Of a DNA stretch of 14,562 nt, positions 6,852-14,386 are shown piece after piece. Position numbers and translations under genes: made by a program. Position 1 is the stretch's first letter; every line of letters begins with the position of its first letter. The notes under the pieces are model-generated. The model saw nothing but the letters and a program-made list of their open reading frames with translations, ran no database searches and was not told where the DNA came from. The stretch comes from COE1 sp963596435 (GTDB lineage: Bacteria > Bacillota > Clostridia > Lachnospirales > Lachnospiraceae), in contig CAVBMG010000085.1 in NCBI GenBank assembly GCA_963596435.1, positions 1-14,562 of the forward strand, read 5' to 3'.

Positions 6852-7983
6852 ACATTTTATCTCCTAATCTCAAAGCACCTATAATGTTCTTTATAATGTA
6901 CTGATTACGCCCTTTCTTCTTGGCCTCATACAAAGCAGCATCTGCAGTGTCCAACAATACCTGGTAATCCGGTCCATTCTGTGTACAATAGGCTGCACCT
7001 ATACTGGCTGTAACCTCTATACATTTATCTGCACTGGTATAGATACAATGGAGCTTATCCACTGTCCATTCTAATTTGCTTTTCAATGTATCATAAGGAA
7101 TATCTTTCACGAAAACGCAGAACTCATCGCCGCCAAATCGTGCCACAAGATCATAATTTGCAAAAATAATCTGCAATTTCTGAGCCATGTCACATATTAC
7201 ATGGTCTCCCATGCTGTGTCCCATAGTATCATTAACTTCCTTAAAATGATCCATATCAATAAATATAATAGCTGCATTCATTGCCGTATTCTGTCTGAGA
7301 TAACGGATTGTCTCTGTTGCAAATGCAGATTTATTGACCAATCCGGTCATGCAATCTGTCCTGTTTTCCTGTTCCAGCTGCTTACGTATCTTAGTCTCAC
7401 GATCCACATCTTCTATCTTACCCACAATAGATACCAGCCGCTGTTGTGTATCATACAGTGGGAAACCGGTAACTGCACACCATAGAAATTCTCCATCACT
7501 CTTCTGCATTCTCACAACAATTCTGCCAGAACGCCCCTGTTTTGTAATTCTGTCATACAACAGGCGTACCTGTGGTTCATCCTCTAATGCCACATGCCAT
7601 ATTTTCATTAATATCTGTGCATCCAGATTCTTACTCTGCTTTGGAATTCTCCAGCCAAATTTCTCATATACACGATCTGATATAATGTCAGAAGCTTCAC
7701 AGATACCTATTTCATACATCATCTCGTCAGAATTATCCAATACAAGCTGATATCTCTTCTGCTGTAAAAGAAGTCTCTGTTCCTCTTCCTTCTGCAATCT
7801 GTGTTCCCTTTGCTTAAACAGCATCACTTCATAATAAACACTGCCTGTTATCACTCCAAATATACATAGCAGCATGCATTCCTTCCAATATTGCTGCCAT
7901 ACATTCGGTGTATACCATATCCACCCTGCAATCCCCAATACAATTATCATTCCAAGCAGGCAACCATGTTTGAACCCTTTCAT
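6841..7983 (-). CDS. Membrane PAS-GGDEF diguanylate cyclase
   Basis: A 380-residue protein expected to make cyclic-di-GMP from two GTP at the inner face of the membrane. Two hydrophobic segments (about 8-24 and 35-55) are followed by a coiled linker, a PAS-like sensor domain (about 77-195) and a GGDEF domain (about 205-365). The catalytic motif GGDEF (284-288) is intact, preceded by 'IDMDHFKEVND' (242-252), which holds the metal- and GTP-binding residues. The inhibitory I-site normally reads RxxD five residues before GGDEF; here it reads ANYD (275-278), so product inhibition is probably absent. The start at 7983 is chosen because an AGGGGG site sits just upstream; an ATG at 8028 has none. It overlaps the receiver fragment, suggesting that cyclase and phosphodiesterase were co-expressed. 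Confidence 0.9.
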   Translation of the reverse strand: MKGFKHGCLLGMIIVLGIAGWIWYTPNVWQQYWKECMLLCIFGVITGSVYYEVMLFKQREHRLQKEEEQRLLLQQKRYQLVLDNSDEMMYEIGICEASDIISDRVYEKFGWRIPKQSKNLDAQILMKIWHVALEDEPQVRLLYDRITKQGRSGRIVVRMQKSDGEFLWCAVTGFPLYDTQQRLVSIVGKIEDVDRETKIRKQLEQENRTDCMTGLVNKSAFATETIRYLRQNTAMNAAIIFIDMDHFKEVNDTMGHSMGDHVICDMAQKLQIIFANYDLVARFGGDEFCVFVKDIPYDTLKSKLEWTVDKLHCIYTSADKCIEVTASIGAAYCTQNGPDYQVLLDTADAALYEAKKKGRNQYIIKNIIGALRLGDKMYAG

Positions 7984-8098
7984 ATAACCCCCTATTACAC
8001 TTTCCTGATGGCATGACTTTATGCGCATAGTTATTATTCATAGATAATGGTATACATCAAATTGTCAGAATATTCAAACTTTTTGTAGTGATTTTACA

Positions 8099-9049
8099 TC
8101 AATAATAGCATTGTAAACTGCATTTTGTTCCGAAGAGTTCTTTCTTCATCTGTTTCTGAAATATCTCCTGCGTCTGAGATACTTCCAATATAGAAAGAGC
8201 TTTTCTGACTGCTTTGATATCGGCTGCCATAGCTTCCGGGCTTTTCCCTCTTCCTACGATCTTCAAATGTGATACTCCTGCCCTTTGCAGTGCCCACAAA
8301 GCACATAGACCACAGCCGGTATCTCCGATACACTCCTGAATATCACTCTCCTGTTGCTGTTTGACAGGTAAACTCCCTTCTTTTACAGGTGCAAGCCGAT
8401 AAGGAAGCTGACATATATGAACCATTTCATCACAGTGAAGAGAATTGCAGAATCCACCCGTAAAGTGACACATCTCATTCATCAGAAACGCTTCATATTC
8501 CATGTCCTTTTCCCCAAAAGCTCCTATCATGGATTCCATATCCTCTATTGAATTCTTCCTGTGGAAAATAATTCTTTTACATTGTGGAGAACCTGCAGTC
8601 TGTCCACATATCTCTCTTATCATCCTTATCGCAGGTTCATTCCACTCTCCGATCTCTCCACTCATATGGATATAACAGGGGATTCTGCGTTCCCTCAGAT
8701 ACAATACCAACCCGATATCTGCAATAATGTAATCCCGAAATCCCAGCTCCATCAGCCTGAGTATGGTATCTCCTATCCATTTCAGCTGTTCTTCCGTATA
8801 ATATAATGCATTTAATGTAATTGCCACCGGAACGTGCATGTCTTTCATCATATTTGCCAGCAGCTTCATATCTTCCCACACATTGACCTGCACATGATAA
8901 TACACCACTTCTCTACGATTCAGCGGCATCAGATTGCCAAACTTCTGATTCCAGTCAAAAGGCACATATCCACAGAAAACTTCATCTGCTCCGGCTTGTA
9001 CAAGCATCTCATAATCCTCCACTGAGCCCATGCCTGCCGTAATTTTCAT
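8099..9049 (-). CDS. Peptidase U32 family protein, cysteine-rich
   Basis: A 316-residue protein beginning with the U32-like barrel strand and loop 'QAGADEVFCG' (18-27). It carries a modified U32 signature region 'EAFLMNEMCHFTGGFC' (186-201), where the family usually shows an 'E-x-F-x-H-G-x-x-C' type pattern. Cysteines at 194, 201, 206, 213, 240, 246, 249, 310 and 314 could bind an iron-sulfur cluster. Several U32 members (UbiU/UbiV, RlhA, TrhP) are oxygen-independent hydroxylation or tRNA/rRNA modification factors with such clusters, rather than peptidases. The ATG at 9049 is preferred; a GTG at 9076 would overlap the upstream gene by 13 bases. It follows the other cysteine-rich gene by 14 bases, so the pair is probably co-expressed. 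Substrate unknown. Confidence 0.8.
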   Translation of the reverse strand: MKITAGMGSVEDYEMLVQAGADEVFCGYVPFDWNQKFGNLMPLNRREVVYYHVQVNVWEDMKLLANMMKDMHVPVAITLNALYYTEEQLKWIGDTILRLMELGFRDYIIADIGLVLYLRERRIPCYIHMSGEIGEWNEPAIRMIREICGQTAGSPQCKRIIFHRKNSIEDMESMIGAFGEKDMEYEAFLMNEMCHFTGGFCNSLHCDEMVHICQLPYRLAPVKEGSLPVKQQQESDIQECIGDTGCGLCALWALQRAGVSHLKIVGRGKSPEAMAADIKAVRKALSILEVSQTQEIFQKQMKKELFGTKCSLQCYY

Positions 9050-9063
9050 CTTTTCACCATCCC

Positions 9064-10425
9064 TTATAGATTCCACACAATCCGGTCTACTCCTTGTCTG
9101 ATATATTGTGCAAGCAGCTCCTGCGTTATCCCTTCATCCAATGCAAAAAGGGAATTATATCTGCCTACCAGGTTCAAATGCTGAGGATAAAGACAGACAT
9201 AATCCTTACAATACTGGGGACACTCTGTCACAAAATGCTGCCTCGCTCTGTTCCCATTCCTGCATAATGCATAAAGCGGACAATATTGTGATGTATTGGT
9301 CTGATATATTGGCAGATGCAATGTCTTATATGGCAAGCCCCTGGATAATTCCATGGGATAACCACACGCCTCGTATTCTGCCCTTTGAACACCTTTCTCC
9401 TGAAGGTATCGTACAAACAGAGTCTGATTCAGTTGATTACCTGCCATTTGCGATAGGTTCTGCTGATATCCTGTTTTATAAACATACCTTGGGTCTTTCC
9501 GCCTCTTATTCAGCAAAAGACCAATCACCGGCGTCAGGTGTTTTTCTTTTCCTTCTAATAAAGAAAACATTCCCCAGTCATTCACAATCACTTCCATAGG
9601 GAAATCATGTGCAACGCACCACTCATATACATCCTGTAGCCAATCTTTGGTCTGCTGTATCATACTCTGCCTCAGATATGTGGTTACAAGCGTTACTTTT
9701 CTATGTTCATTATAAGCTTTATCCAGCAATGCCCGTAAAATACGCCTGTCAGGGAACAGGTTATGGCAATACTGATTACCAATATATAATCTATTATCGA
9801 CACATGTGTCATTTTTCGTATTCTGTTGATTCAGATATGTCTGATATGCTTCCTGGTTATCCAGAGACTGCACCAGCTCCAGACCACTGGAAATGACGTT
9901 GTTTTGTATTTCCTTTATCTGACTGCGTTCCAGCCTCTCTCTTCTCCATTCTTCATAAGAATTGGCATAGCAATCATCCCTGTCTGCCGGATAGCCAACC
10001 AGCTCCTGTGAAAATGTATTATCATAACTTTCGCTTCGCAATAAGATATAGTTATAGTACTGTTTCGTAACAAACTGAAACATATCCCTGTATGCTGCAT
10101 TTTCTATATGTAAAGTCATACTCCATGCCTTACAACTGTTATCCTCAGTACGCAAACAAGAGAAGGGTAATTCCTTCTCCTGTATCATGGATATGTCCTG
10201 CATATCCGCTATCTCTATTGTCTCATAAGAACCCATGCTGCCTCTATAGCAGGAAAAGTGCAGACTCCTGCAAGGTGATGCAAGTCTGTCTGCACTTCTA
10301 AGCTCTACATATTCGGGAGAACACGCCCACAATCTGACTTCCTGTCCATTATAAAAGCAGGTAAACAGACTGCCTGGAATATCCTCCACTACGTTATCTG
10401 TGATTTTCTTCAATTCGCTTTCCAT
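9064..10425 (-). CDS. Cysteine-rich U32-like protein of unknown function
   Basis: A 453-residue soluble protein. The second half (about 210-450) looks like a divergent U32-type TIM barrel: 'VTLVTTY' and 'MEVIVNDWGMF' resemble successive barrel strands, and a C-terminal cluster of cysteines (354, 382, 388, 402, 406, 411) around 'LHLPIYQTNTSQYCPLYALC' could hold an iron-sulfur cluster. The first 160 residues are not recognised. Pairing with a shorter U32 protein recalls UbiU/UbiV, two U32 proteins that work as a complex; whether that applies here is inference. The start codon lacks a clear Shine-Dalgarno; an AGGA 20 bases upstream better serves an overlapping nine-codon frame. It begins 43 bases after copA with no convincing terminator, so read-through from the copper operon is possible. 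Confidence 0.6.
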   Translation of the reverse strand: MESELKKITDNVVEDIPGSLFTCFYNGQEVRLWACSPEYVELRSADRLASPCRSLHFSCYRGSMGSYETIEIADMQDISMIQEKELPFSCLRTEDNSCKAWSMTLHIENAAYRDMFQFVTKQYYNYILLRSESYDNTFSQELVGYPADRDDCYANSYEEWRRERLERSQIKEIQNNVISSGLELVQSLDNQEAYQTYLNQQNTKNDTCVDNRLYIGNQYCHNLFPDRRILRALLDKAYNEHRKVTLVTTYLRQSMIQQTKDWLQDVYEWCVAHDFPMEVIVNDWGMFSLLEGKEKHLTPVIGLLLNKRRKDPRYVYKTGYQQNLSQMAGNQLNQTLFVRYLQEKGVQRAEYEACGYPMELSRGLPYKTLHLPIYQTNTSQYCPLYALCRNGNRARQHFVTECPQYCKDYVCLYPQHLNLVGRYNSLFALDEGITQELLAQYIRQGVDRIVWNL

Positions 10426-10468
10426 AGGAAAAGCATATCAGAAATCCTGGCTTTTCGCAATGATTTCA

Positions 10469-10678
10469 TTATTCTACAGATGTTACCTTGTAATCCTGTT
10501 CTTCTACAGCTTTGGTCAGTTCTTCATTGGATACTTCTGCATTCAGCTTTACAACTGCTGTACCAGCTTCATGGCTTACCTGTGCCTCTGTTACCTGTGG
10601 AAGTGCCTCTAATGCTTTCTTTACTCTTGCTTCACAGTGTCCACACATCATTCCTTCGATTTTCATTGTCTTTTCCAT
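10469..10678 (-). other. CopZ-like domain with possible internal translation start inside copA
   Basis: The last 69 codons of copA, from the ATG at 10678, encode a complete stand-alone HMA fold ('MEKTMKIEGMMCGHC' onward), the size of a CopZ copper chaperone. A GGAGG (10691-10687) lies exactly eight bases before that ATG, as strong as the sites used by the true starts in this operon. A separate CopZ could therefore be made from within copA, or this may be the remains of a downstream copZ fused by loss of the copA stop codon. Domain and site are seen; independent translation is inferred. Confidence 0.55.
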
Positions 10679-13015
10679 TGAATTGTCCTCCATTTGATTT
10701 ATTGTTGCAGAAGCCTGATGACTTCTGTTTTTTACCTTTTTATCATGAGATGCATCATGAATCTTAACCAGATTCAGTCTGAGTGCATTCGTTACAACAC
10801 AGAAGCTTGACAGGCTCATTGCTGCTGCGCCATACATAGGATTAAGCTGCCATCCAAACAGTGGAATCCAGATACCTGCTGCCAGCGGGATGCCTATTAC
10901 ATTATAGGCGAATGCCCAGAACAGATTCTCATGAATATTGTGTAAGGTAGCACGGCTTAGACGAATCGCAGCCGGAACATCACTCAATCTGCTCTTCATC
11001 AGAACCACGTCTGCTGCATCAATTGCAATATCTGTTCCTGCGCCAATGGCAATACCCATATCTGCTCTGGTGAGAGCCGGTGCATCATTGATTCCATCAC
11101 CAACCATGGCAACCTTACCCTGTTCCTTGAGCTTACGAATTACGCTCTCCTTACCATCCGGCAACACGCCTGCAATGACTTCATCTACGCCCGCCTGTGC
11201 ACCAATTGCTTTGGCAGTACGTTCATTATCACCTGTCAGCATCACCACGCGGATTCCCATATTCTGCAATTCACGAACCGCCTGTGGGCTGTCTTCTTTG
11301 ATTACATCCGCTACTGCAATAATTCCCAGAAACTGATTATCTTTTGCAAAGAAAAGCGGTGTCTTACCATCTCCTGCCAGCTTCTCATACTGTGACTGTG
11401 CTGATTCAGGGATAGACAGCTGACTCTTCATAAACTTGAAGCTACCACCTAAAAGCCTGCTGCCATTCAGTTTTGCCTGCACACCATTCCCTGTTAAGGC
11501 TTCAAAATCTGTAATCTCTGATGTCTGTACACCCTTTTCCTTCGCATAATCTACAATTGCTCTGGCTAGTGGATGTTCACTCCTACTCTCAAGCGCATAT
11601 GCCAGTCTCAAAAGCTCTTCCTGTGAAATACCCTCTGCGGGTATCATATCTGTTACTTTCGGTTCTCCACTTGTAATTGTTCCTGTCTTATCCAGTGCAA
11701 CAATCTCAACCTTACCAGCCTCTTCCTGGGAAACTGCCGTCTTGAACATGATACCGTTCTTTGCTCCTACTCCATTACCGACCATAATAGCTACAGGAGT
11801 TGCCAGTCCCAGTGCGCATGGACAACTGATTACCAGTACTGAAATACCTCTTGCCAATGCAAATCCAAAGCTTTCTCCAGCAAGAAGCCAGATCAGTGTT
11901 GTAATAACTGCAATCGTAATGACCGCCGGCACGAAAACTCCAGATACTTTGTCTGCCACCTTGGCGATAGGCGCCTTAGTCGCTGCTGCATCACTGACCA
12001 TCTGAATGATCTGGGAAAGAGTTGTGTCCTCACCTACTCTGGTCGCTTCACAGCGGATATAGCCGGACTGATTCTGCGTTGCTGCTGATACCTTATCCCC
12101 TACAGCCTTATCTACCGGGATACTCTCACCTGTCAATGCTGATTCATTGACCACACTGTTGCCCTCCAGGACAATACCATCCACCGGTATATTCTCACCC
12201 GGTCTCACAACAAAGATATCACCCTTGCTCACTTCGTCAACAGGTACTTCTACTTCTTCCCCATTTCTGACAACTACAGCAGTTTTAGGCGCCAGCTTCA
12301 TCAAACCTTTGAGTGCATCTGTTGTCTTTCCCTTAGAATGTGCTTCCAGCATTTTACCCACTGTAATCAATGTCAGTATCATGGCTGCCGATTCAAAATA
12401 GAACTCATGCATATACGCCATGACACCATCCATATCGCCTCTGACCTGTGCATCTGTCATGGCAAACAGTGCATAAGTACTGTATACAAAAGCTGCTGTT
12501 GCTCCAAGAGCCACCAGCGTGTCCATATTAGGTGCTCTATGTGCCAGGCTCTTGAATCCACTGATAAAGAATTTCTGATTGATGACCATAATTGCAATCG
12601 TAAGTAACATCTGTATCAGTCCCATAGCTACATGATTATCCTGAAGGACTGTCGGCAGCGGCCATCCCCACATCATATGTCCCATGGAAAAATACATCAA
12701 TACCAGTAAAAATACAAGTGATGTAATGAGACGCTTCTTTAAAAGCGGTGTATCCTTATCCTTGAGTGCTTCCTCAGCAGCTGCCATATCCATTGAACTG
12801 TGATGCTCTCTGGCTGTACTTTTAGGTGATGCGCCATATCCCGCATCTTCTACTGCCTTAATAATTGCTTCCGGTGATGCAGAGCCTTCCACTCCCATTG
12901 AATTTGTCAAAAGGCTGACTGAACAGCTCGTTACACCTTCTACCTTTGACACGGCTTTCTCCACACGGGCTGAGCATGCCGCACAACTCATGCCCGTTAC
13001 CGTATATTGTTCCAT
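10469..13015 (-). CDS. copA: Copper-exporting P1B-type ATPase with N- and C-terminal HMA domains
   Basis: An 848-residue Cu(I)-exporting ATPase of the cytoplasmic membrane. The N-terminal HMA domain has GMSCAAC (Cys11, Cys14). About eight membrane helices follow; the sixth carries the metal site CPC (398-400), and later helices have 'YN' (704-705) and 'MSLSS' (733-737), typical of Cu(I) pumps. Also intact: actuator TGES (295-298), phosphorylated Asp442 in DKTGT, nucleotide-binding His481-Pro482, TGDN (594-597) and GDGINDAP (639-646). After the last helix a hydrophilic linker leads to a second HMA domain with GMMCGHC (Cys791, Cys794), at an unusual place for a CopA. That segment has its own internal ribosome binding site and resembles CopZ. 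GGAGG lies eight bases before the ATG. It is the third gene of the csoR operon. Confidence 0.97.
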   Translation of the reverse strand: MEQYTVTGMSCAACSARVEKAVSKVEGVTSCSVSLLTNSMGVEGSASPEAIIKAVEDAGYGASPKSTAREHHSSMDMAAAEEALKDKDTPLLKKRLITSLVFLLVLMYFSMGHMMWGWPLPTVLQDNHVAMGLIQMLLTIAIMVINQKFFISGFKSLAHRAPNMDTLVALGATAAFVYSTYALFAMTDAQVRGDMDGVMAYMHEFYFESAAMILTLITVGKMLEAHSKGKTTDALKGLMKLAPKTAVVVRNGEEVEVPVDEVSKGDIFVVRPGENIPVDGIVLEGNSVVNESALTGESIPVDKAVGDKVSAATQNQSGYIRCEATRVGEDTTLSQIIQMVSDAAATKAPIAKVADKVSGVFVPAVITIAVITTLIWLLAGESFGFALARGISVLVISCPCALGLATPVAIMVGNGVGAKNGIMFKTAVSQEEAGKVEIVALDKTGTITSGEPKVTDMIPAEGISQEELLRLAYALESRSEHPLARAIVDYAKEKGVQTSEITDFEALTGNGVQAKLNGSRLLGGSFKFMKSQLSIPESAQSQYEKLAGDGKTPLFFAKDNQFLGIIAVADVIKEDSPQAVRELQNMGIRVVMLTGDNERTAKAIGAQAGVDEVIAGVLPDGKESVIRKLKEQGKVAMVGDGINDAPALTRADMGIAIGAGTDIAIDAADVVLMKSRLSDVPAAIRLSRATLHNIHENLFWAFAYNVIGIPLAAGIWIPLFGWQLNPMYGAAAMSLSSFCVVTNALRLNLVKIHDASHDKKVKNRSHQASATINQMEDNSMEKTMKIEGMMCGHCEARVKKALEALPQVTEAQVSHEAGTAVVKLNAEVSNEELTKAVEEQDYKVTSVE
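10679..10691 (-). promoter_or_regulatory. Internal Shine-Dalgarno within copA
   Basis: GGAGG at 10691-10687 plus an eight-base spacer leads into the in-frame ATG at 10678. The same bases encode 'MEDNS' of the CopA linker. In placement it matches the GGAGG sites used for the copA and membrane-HMA starts. Confidence 0.55.
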
Positions 13016-13032
13016 GTATAGTTCCTCCGTTC

Positions 13033-13401
13033 CTACTGCTTATTCTCAATTCCTGTTACCTTAAAGTCCAGACGCTCTACTGCCTTGCGAAGATCTTCAT
13101 CATCAAGCTCTCTGTCATATTCTACTACCGCAATCTTCTTACGCAGATTCACCGTAGCTGATGCCCCATCAATCTTATTGATCTGACGTTCTACACTGTT
13201 CTTACAGTTATCACAGTGCATTCCATCAATATGAATGATCTTCTCACCAAGCTTCTGACCGGTCAGCACTTTCTTCTCTACCTTCTCATCACTGCCGCCT
13301 CCACCGCAGCATCCGCCTTCACCTTTGAAATGCTTCATACTGCTGCGTACTGCAAAAAAAGCAATGACTACAATAACTACAATTACAATTATATTTCCCA
13401 T
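13033..13401 (-). CDS. Membrane-anchored HMA (heavy-metal-associated) domain protein
   Basis: A 122-residue protein with one N-terminal membrane helix (about 3-18, rich in Ile and Val), then 'VRSSMKHFKGEGGCCGGGG', which resembles FeoB-associated Cys-rich membrane proteins (PF12669). A linker leads to a C-terminal HMA domain (about 54-118) with the copper-binding motif GMHCDNC (Cys63, Cys66). Two more cysteines (31-32) lie just inside the membrane. It probably acts as a tethered copper chaperone handing Cu(I) to CopA. The start at 13401 follows a GGAGG with eight-base spacing; an ATG 15 bases upstream overlaps that site. It sits between csoR and copA, 17 bases before copA. The domain combination is seen; metal specificity is inferred from the operon. 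Confidence 0.85.
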   Translation of the reverse strand: MGNIIVIVVIVVIAFFAVRSSMKHFKGEGGCCGGGGSDEKVEKKVLTGQKLGEKIIHIDGMHCDNCKNSVERQINKIDGASATVNLRKKIAVVEYDRELDDEDLRKAVERLDFKVTGIENKQ

Positions 13402-13433
13402 ATTCTCGTCCTCCATTCATAAAATACTACAAG

Positions 13434-13760
13434 TTATTTCATCAGCTTCTGCAAAACTGTGACTAACTCATCTACTGTCTCTTCCTTGCCTTCCTTAATA
13501 TCCCTCGTAACACAGGTTTTAATATGGTTGGCAAGCAATACCTTGTTAAAACTGTTAAGAGCTGCATTCACAGCTGCCACCTGCACCAGAATATCCGTGC
13601 AGTATGCATCCTTCTCTACCATGCCCCTAATGCCTCGCACCTGTCCCTCTATACGGCTCAGGCGATTTAAAAGATCCTTATATTCCTTCTCAGAACGCTC
13701 CTTCGTCTTATGACAGCAGCAACATTCTGAAGTTTCAGTAACTTCTTTGTCTTTTTCCAC
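13434..13760 (-). CDS. csoR: CsoR-family copper-sensing repressor
   Basis: A 108-residue all-helical repressor that releases DNA when it binds Cu(I). The family signature 'LLNRLSRIEGQVRGI' occupies residues 30-44. The Cu(I) triad is complete and correctly spaced: Cys54, His79 and Cys83 (25 and 4 residues apart, as in M. tuberculosis CsoR Cys36/His61/Cys65). An N-terminal extension carries four consecutive cysteines and a histidine (13-17), which is not part of the family core. Translation starts with GTG at 13760, preceded by AAAGGAG with eight-base spacing; a nearby ATG is in another frame. It is the first gene of the operon and lies directly downstream of a palindrome suited to its binding, so it probably represses itself, the membrane HMA protein and copA. 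Confidence 0.95.
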   Translation of the reverse strand: MEKDKEVTETSECCCCHKTKERSEKEYKDLLNRLSRIEGQVRGIRGMVEKDAYCTDILVQVAAVNAALNSFNKVLLANHIKTCVTRDIKEGKEETVDELVTVLQKLMK

Positions 13761-13793
13761 GAATCATGCTCCTTTCTTCTTCATTGCATGTGT

Positions 13794-13822
13794 ATTATAT
13801 ACCCTATAGGGGTATATTTCAA
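13794..13822 (-). promoter_or_regulatory. Sigma-A promoter of the csoR-copA operon
   Basis: On the minus strand TTGAAA (13822-13817) and TATAAT (13799-13794) are separated by 17 bases. The spacer is filled almost exactly by the CsoR-type palindrome, so repressor binding would block RNA polymerase. The predicted RNA start is near 13787. Confidence 0.88.
13797..13817. promoter_or_regulatory. CsoR operator
   Basis: A perfect eight-base inverted repeat, ATATACCC ... GGGTATAT, with a five-base centre (TATAG). The TACCC/GGGTA half-sites fit known CsoR operators. It lies between the -35 and -10 elements of the csoR promoter and touches both. Confidence 0.85.
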
Positions 13823-13862
13823 GTATTAATTTTCTCAATAGTTATCAATAAGTCATAAAAAC

Positions 13863-13891
13863 AAAAAAGACAGGAACTGTCAGCTCCTGCC
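13863..13891 (-). terminator. Rho-independent terminator after mgsA
   Basis: On the minus strand GGCAGGA (13891-13885) pairs with TCCTGTC (13875-13869) around a nine-base loop, with one G/T pair, and is followed by six T residues (13868-13863). It begins nine bases past the mgsA stop codon and separates mgsA from the copper operon. Confidence 0.88.
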
Positions 13892-13899
13892 CTTTCATC

Positions 13900-14373
13900 T
13901 TATTTCATAGAGTTTACTCTATCTTCTATATTCTTATGGAAATTCATTACCTTATGAACATATTCCTCATTCATATACTCAGAATGTACAATAAAATCTG
14001 CGGTCGAACGATTATTTGCGATAGGAATATCATACACCTGTGCAATACGAAGCAATGCCTTCACATCCGGGTCATGAGGCTGTGCTGCCAGAGGATCAGA
14101 GAAGAAAATAACCAGATCAATCTTCCCCTCTACAATCTTCGCACCAATCTGCTGGTCTCCACCCAAAGGGCCACTGTTATATCCCTTCACCGGAAGTCCT
14201 GTCTTATCAGCGATCATTCTCGCCGTTGTACCCGTTCCACACAGGAAATGCCTCTGGAGAATATCCTTATTCTCACTGCACCACTCGATCATTTCCTTCT
14301 TCTTGCTGTCATGCGCAATCAATGCAATGTTCTTCTGTTTGGAAATTGTAAATGAAATAAATTCGTTGTCCAT
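13900..14373 (-). CDS. mgsA: Methylglyoxal synthase
   Basis: A 157-residue enzyme converting dihydroxyacetone phosphate to methylglyoxal and phosphate, a cytoplasmic bypass of lower glycolysis that relieves sugar-phosphate build-up. Relative to E. coli MgsA, numbering is shifted by two: His21-Asp22 ('AHDSKK'), phosphate-binding 'GTGTT' (46-50), 'SGPLGGDQQIGA' (67-78) with catalytic Asp73, then His100 and Asp103 in 'HDPDVKALLR'. Length is typical (about 150 residues). The start is set at 14373, where AAAGGA lies at good spacing; the frame stays open further upstream without support. It follows the preceding partial gene by 13 bases, so the two are likely co-transcribed, and it is followed by a terminator. 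Confidence 0.97.
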   Translation of the reverse strand: MDNEFISFTISKQKNIALIAHDSKKKEMIEWCSENKDILQRHFLCGTGTTARMIADKTGLPVKGYNSGPLGGDQQIGAKIVEGKIDLVIFFSDPLAAQPHDPDVKALLRIAQVYDIPIANNRSTADFIVHSEYMNEEYVHKVMNFHKNIEDRVNSMK

Positions 14374-14386
14374 AAGGTCATCCTTT

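Noticed and set aside
7829..8041. An open frame overlapping the cyclase start, and many plus-strand frames across the window
   Set aside because: They are antisense or frame-shifted shadows of well-supported genes, without domains or ribosome binding sites.
7984..8098. A promoter for the diguanylate cyclase gene
   Set aside because: CTGACA and TTGATG elements are visible, but no -10 box at acceptable spacing stands out. Several weak readings are possible, so no call is made.
9990..10425. A PilZ (c-di-GMP binding) domain in the first part of the 453-residue protein
   Set aside because: It was considered because of the nearby c-di-GMP genes, but neither the RxxxR nor the D/NxSxxG motif is present.
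10428..10456. A terminator for the copper operon
   Set aside because: The seven-base stem has a 15-base loop and no T-run after it, and it overlaps the start of the next gene.
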